From: an uncultured Clostridia bacterium
Lineage (GTDB): Bacteria > Bacillota > Clostridia > TANB77 > CAG-508
Direction: 5' to 3'
DNA: 5,613 nt
NCBI GenBank assembly: GCA_934122035.1
Contig: CAKOVP010000050.1
Span: forward strand, 1 to 5,613
The stretch's first letter is position 1. Every line of letters begins with the position of its first letter. This document shows positions 4,674 through 5,613 of the stretch, one piece after another. Under the pieces are notes generated by a model. It saw only the letters and a program-made list of their open reading frames with translations, searched no databases and had not been told where the DNA came from. A program made the position numbers and the translations under genes.

Positions 4674-4796
4674 CACAATTGCATTTATATTGCTATTTTA
4701 TAAATAGCTATGCACAATTTATGCACTATAAATGAATATTAAATTCTACCTTTTGCTCATTTGCTAAGGTGAGAAGTGGATTCTTCTTCTTGAACA
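4640..4796 (-). ncRNA. infC leader RNA (ribosomal protein L20 leader type)
   Basis: Between the promoter start near 4796 and the infC ribosome binding site lies about 150 nt of structured leader. Elements seen on the - strand: a 5-bp hairpin AGAAG/CTTCT near 4769-4784; an ACCTT/AAGGT pairing enclosing GCAAATGAGC; a 7-bp hairpin GCTATTT/AAATAGC at 4692-4708, extended by GCAT/ATGC-type outer pairs; a direct repeat GTGCATA; and a final terminator hairpin. In Bacillus subtilis the infC leader binds L20 and attenuates transcription (the L20 leader family). Position and architecture fit that, but I did not verify the L20-binding pseudoknot. Confidence 0.7.
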
Positions 4797-4802
4797 TTAT
4801 TT

Positions 4803-4832
4803 ATTTTACTACATAATTCATGTATTTGTCAA
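4803..4832 (-). promoter_or_regulatory. Sigma-A promoter of infC-rpmI-rplT
   Basis: Consensus TTGACA (4827-4832) and TAAAAT (4803-4808, 5/6) on the - strand, spaced by 18 bases. Predicted start near 4796. This leaves the leader of about 170 nt to the infC start codon. Confidence 0.82.
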
Positions 4833-4855
4833 GTATTTTTTACTAATATATTTTT

Positions 4856-4899
4856 GAAATAAAATTTAACCCCCTACCACTTTTTAGTAGCGGGGGGTT
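4856..4899 (-). terminator. GC-rich terminator of the 126-aa orphan gene
   Basis: The - strand stem AACCCCC...GGGGGTT (4868-4899) continues inward past one C-A mismatch with six more pairs, about 13 pairs in all around an AAAA loop. It is followed by the weak U tract AAATTTTATTT. The C/G runs stand out in this AT-rich region. It lies 13 bases after the stop of the gene at 4913-5293 and upstream of the infC promoter. Confidence 0.78.
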
Positions 4900-4912
4900 G
4901 AACCATTGCAAA

Positions 4913-5293
4913 TTAATACACTTCTAATTCCGTGATGACAATATTGAGTTCTGCGAAAGTTTTTTTGGCAAATTTATCTCTTATATCAAACCACACATCT
5001 TTTCCAATTTTTCCAATTGCCAAAACTCGACCGTCATCTCTGAAAATAACAGCAACCTTATCACCATCATAAATACGTGCTTTATTAAAATTTTTTTTAA
5101 CCTGATCGCAGAAAACTTTTCCTTCTTTTTCAGTGTTTCCAACCTTAATAAATGGAAGATTTTTTAAAAGCATAGTAGAAGTATCTTCGAACATAATATC
5201 CCAAGCATAATAACATTGACACCCAAAATAGTACGGTGGTTCTTTTAAGCCTTTAATCCGAGCTGTTGCAATATTAATTTGCTGAAATTCCAT
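4913..5293 (-). CDS. Orphan hypothetical protein, 126 aa
   Basis: I do not recognise this protein. With ATG at 5291-5293, 6 nt after AGGAGG (5300-5305), it has 126 residues; an in-frame start six codons upstream would overlap that ribosome binding site and is rejected. It looks cytosolic: no signal peptide or membrane segment. Visible features are KGLKEPPYYFGCQCYYAWD (14-32) with a Cys-x-Cys pair and many aromatics, a basic stretch QVKKNFNKARIYDGDK, and a beta-rich tract KVAVIFRDDGRVLAIGKIG followed by VWFDIRDKFAKKTF and a beta ending ELNIVITELEVY. The alternating strands with turns at YDGDK and DDGR suggest a small beta-rich fold. CxC could bind a metal, but no second pair completes a zinc site. 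It has its own strong promoter and terminator, so it is a single-gene unit. GC varies from about 23 to 37% by line, higher in parts than in infC. Confidence 0.78.
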   Translation of the reverse strand: MEFQQINIATARIKGLKEPPYYFGCQCYYAWDIMFEDTSTMLLKNLPFIKVGNTEKEGKVFCDQVKKNFNKARIYDGDKVAVIFRDDGRVLAIGKIGKDVWFDIRDKFAKKTFAELNIVITELEVY

Positions 5294-5305
5294 ATCAATT
5301 CCTCC

Positions 5306-5383
5306 TAACAATTGTTTTACGAGAATTTATAAAACTGCTATTGTTTTTTATAGTTCGCATAGCTACGAATAATTACAATTGTT
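5306..5383 (-). promoter_or_regulatory. Repeated AACAATTGT motif in the leader of the 126-aa gene
   Basis: The palindromic core ACAATTGT occurs twice: at 5308-5315, inside the perfect 10-base palindrome AACAATTGTT (5307-5316) next to the ribosome binding site, and at 5375-5382 on the predicted transcription start. On the - strand both read AACAATTGT as a direct repeat. An additional hairpin GTTTTA/TAAAAC spans 5314-5335. The pair could be a two-site operator; in AT-rich DNA it may be chance. Confidence 0.35.
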
Positions 5384-5412
5384 ATTATATCATAATATAT
5401 AGAGAGTTTCAA
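5384..5412 (-). promoter_or_regulatory. Near-consensus sigma-A promoter of the 126-aa gene
   Basis: Perfect TATAAT (5384-5389) and TTGAAA (5407-5412, 5/6) on the - strand with exactly 17 bases between. Predicted start near 5377; the leader is about 84 nt to the ATG. Confidence 0.85.
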
Positions 5413-5613
5413 CTCTTAGCAAAAGCTTGTTTTCTTTATATTAATTTTCATAGTAAGTTGATTTCATATGGAGCGAATCACATACAAGTTACGAACTAAG
5501 TTCTCTTTCTAAAATAATTATATATGAATTATTATTAAATTTCAATGAAAGTATATAAAGTTATCAAATTAAATGATATAATTTGTTTAAAATTACAAAT
5601 AACTTATTTTAAG
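5413..5613. other. Intergenic AT-rich sequence with no supported gene
   Basis: With the leader and promoter at 5294-5412 this makes about 320 bases without a gene. I see no tRNA, terminator or convincing promoter. A somewhat GC-richer patch at about 5465-5510 contains a 14-codon ATG frame without a ribosome binding site and the inverted repeat GAAC/GTTC; it may be a gene remnant. TATAAT near 5577 on the + strand lacks a good -35. The last bases (from about 5596) repeat CAAATAACTTATTT, also found at 3281-3294. Confidence 0.4.

Noticed and set aside
5469..5513. Small 14-codon + strand peptide in the slightly GC-richer patch
   Set aside because: No ribosome binding site and no promoter; at most a decayed fragment.
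5545..5613. Start of a + strand gene running off the right end (23 codons open)
   Set aside because: There is no ribosome binding site before the ATG, and the lysine/isoleucine-rich AT-driven translation resembles nothing recognisable.
1..5613. CRISPR array, insertion sequence, tRNA or attachment site
   Set aside because: No regularly spaced repeats, no transposase or integrase coding, no cloverleaf and no flanking direct repeats were found on either strand.

Overview
The window looks like a chromosomal segment of a low-GC, endospore-forming Bacillota, most likely a clostridial lineage. The spoVA genes imply sporulation. The conserved block runs at roughly 25-30% GC by hand count, and the infC-rpmI-rplT operon has a Gram-positive type leader. 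No tRNA, rRNA, CRISPR array, transposase or integrase was seen.

Layout: (A) 1-627: a 109-aa orphan gene on the + strand with its own promoter and an attenuator-like leader. It ends at a very strong bidirectional terminator. (B) 637-1056: a convergent 105-aa orphan gene on the - strand with its own extended -10 promoter. Both orphans are about 40% GC, well above the neighbouring conserved genes. (C) 1060-3214: a - strand sporulation operon reading dodecin-like protein, spoVAC, spoVAD, spoVAE, preceded by a good forespore (sigma-F/sigma-G type) promoter. spoVAE carries a one-base insertion near 1228 that breaks its frame. (D) 3230-3454: AT-rich spacer with two - strand terminators and a long imperfect inverted repeat. 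(E) 3455-4832: the translation operon infC-rpmI-rplT on the - strand, with a sigma-A promoter, a leader of about 150-170 nt ending in a terminator hairpin (L20-leader type), and infC apparently starting at AUA. (F) 4868-5412: a third orphan gene (126 aa, - strand) with a near-consensus promoter and its own terminator. (G) 5413-5613: AT-rich sequence with no gene that I can support.

Function: the SpoVA proteins form the channel that moves dipicolinic acid (DPA) into the developing spore and out at germination; SpoVAD is the DPA-binding subunit. The first gene of this operon is a dodecin-fold protein lacking both residues that sandwich flavin in archaeal dodecin. This is the most novel association in the window. 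The infC operon supplies IF3, L35 and L20 and carries two autoregulatory signatures: a discriminated start codon and a leader attenuator. The three orphan genes are compact units with individual promoters and terminators; I do not recognise their products.
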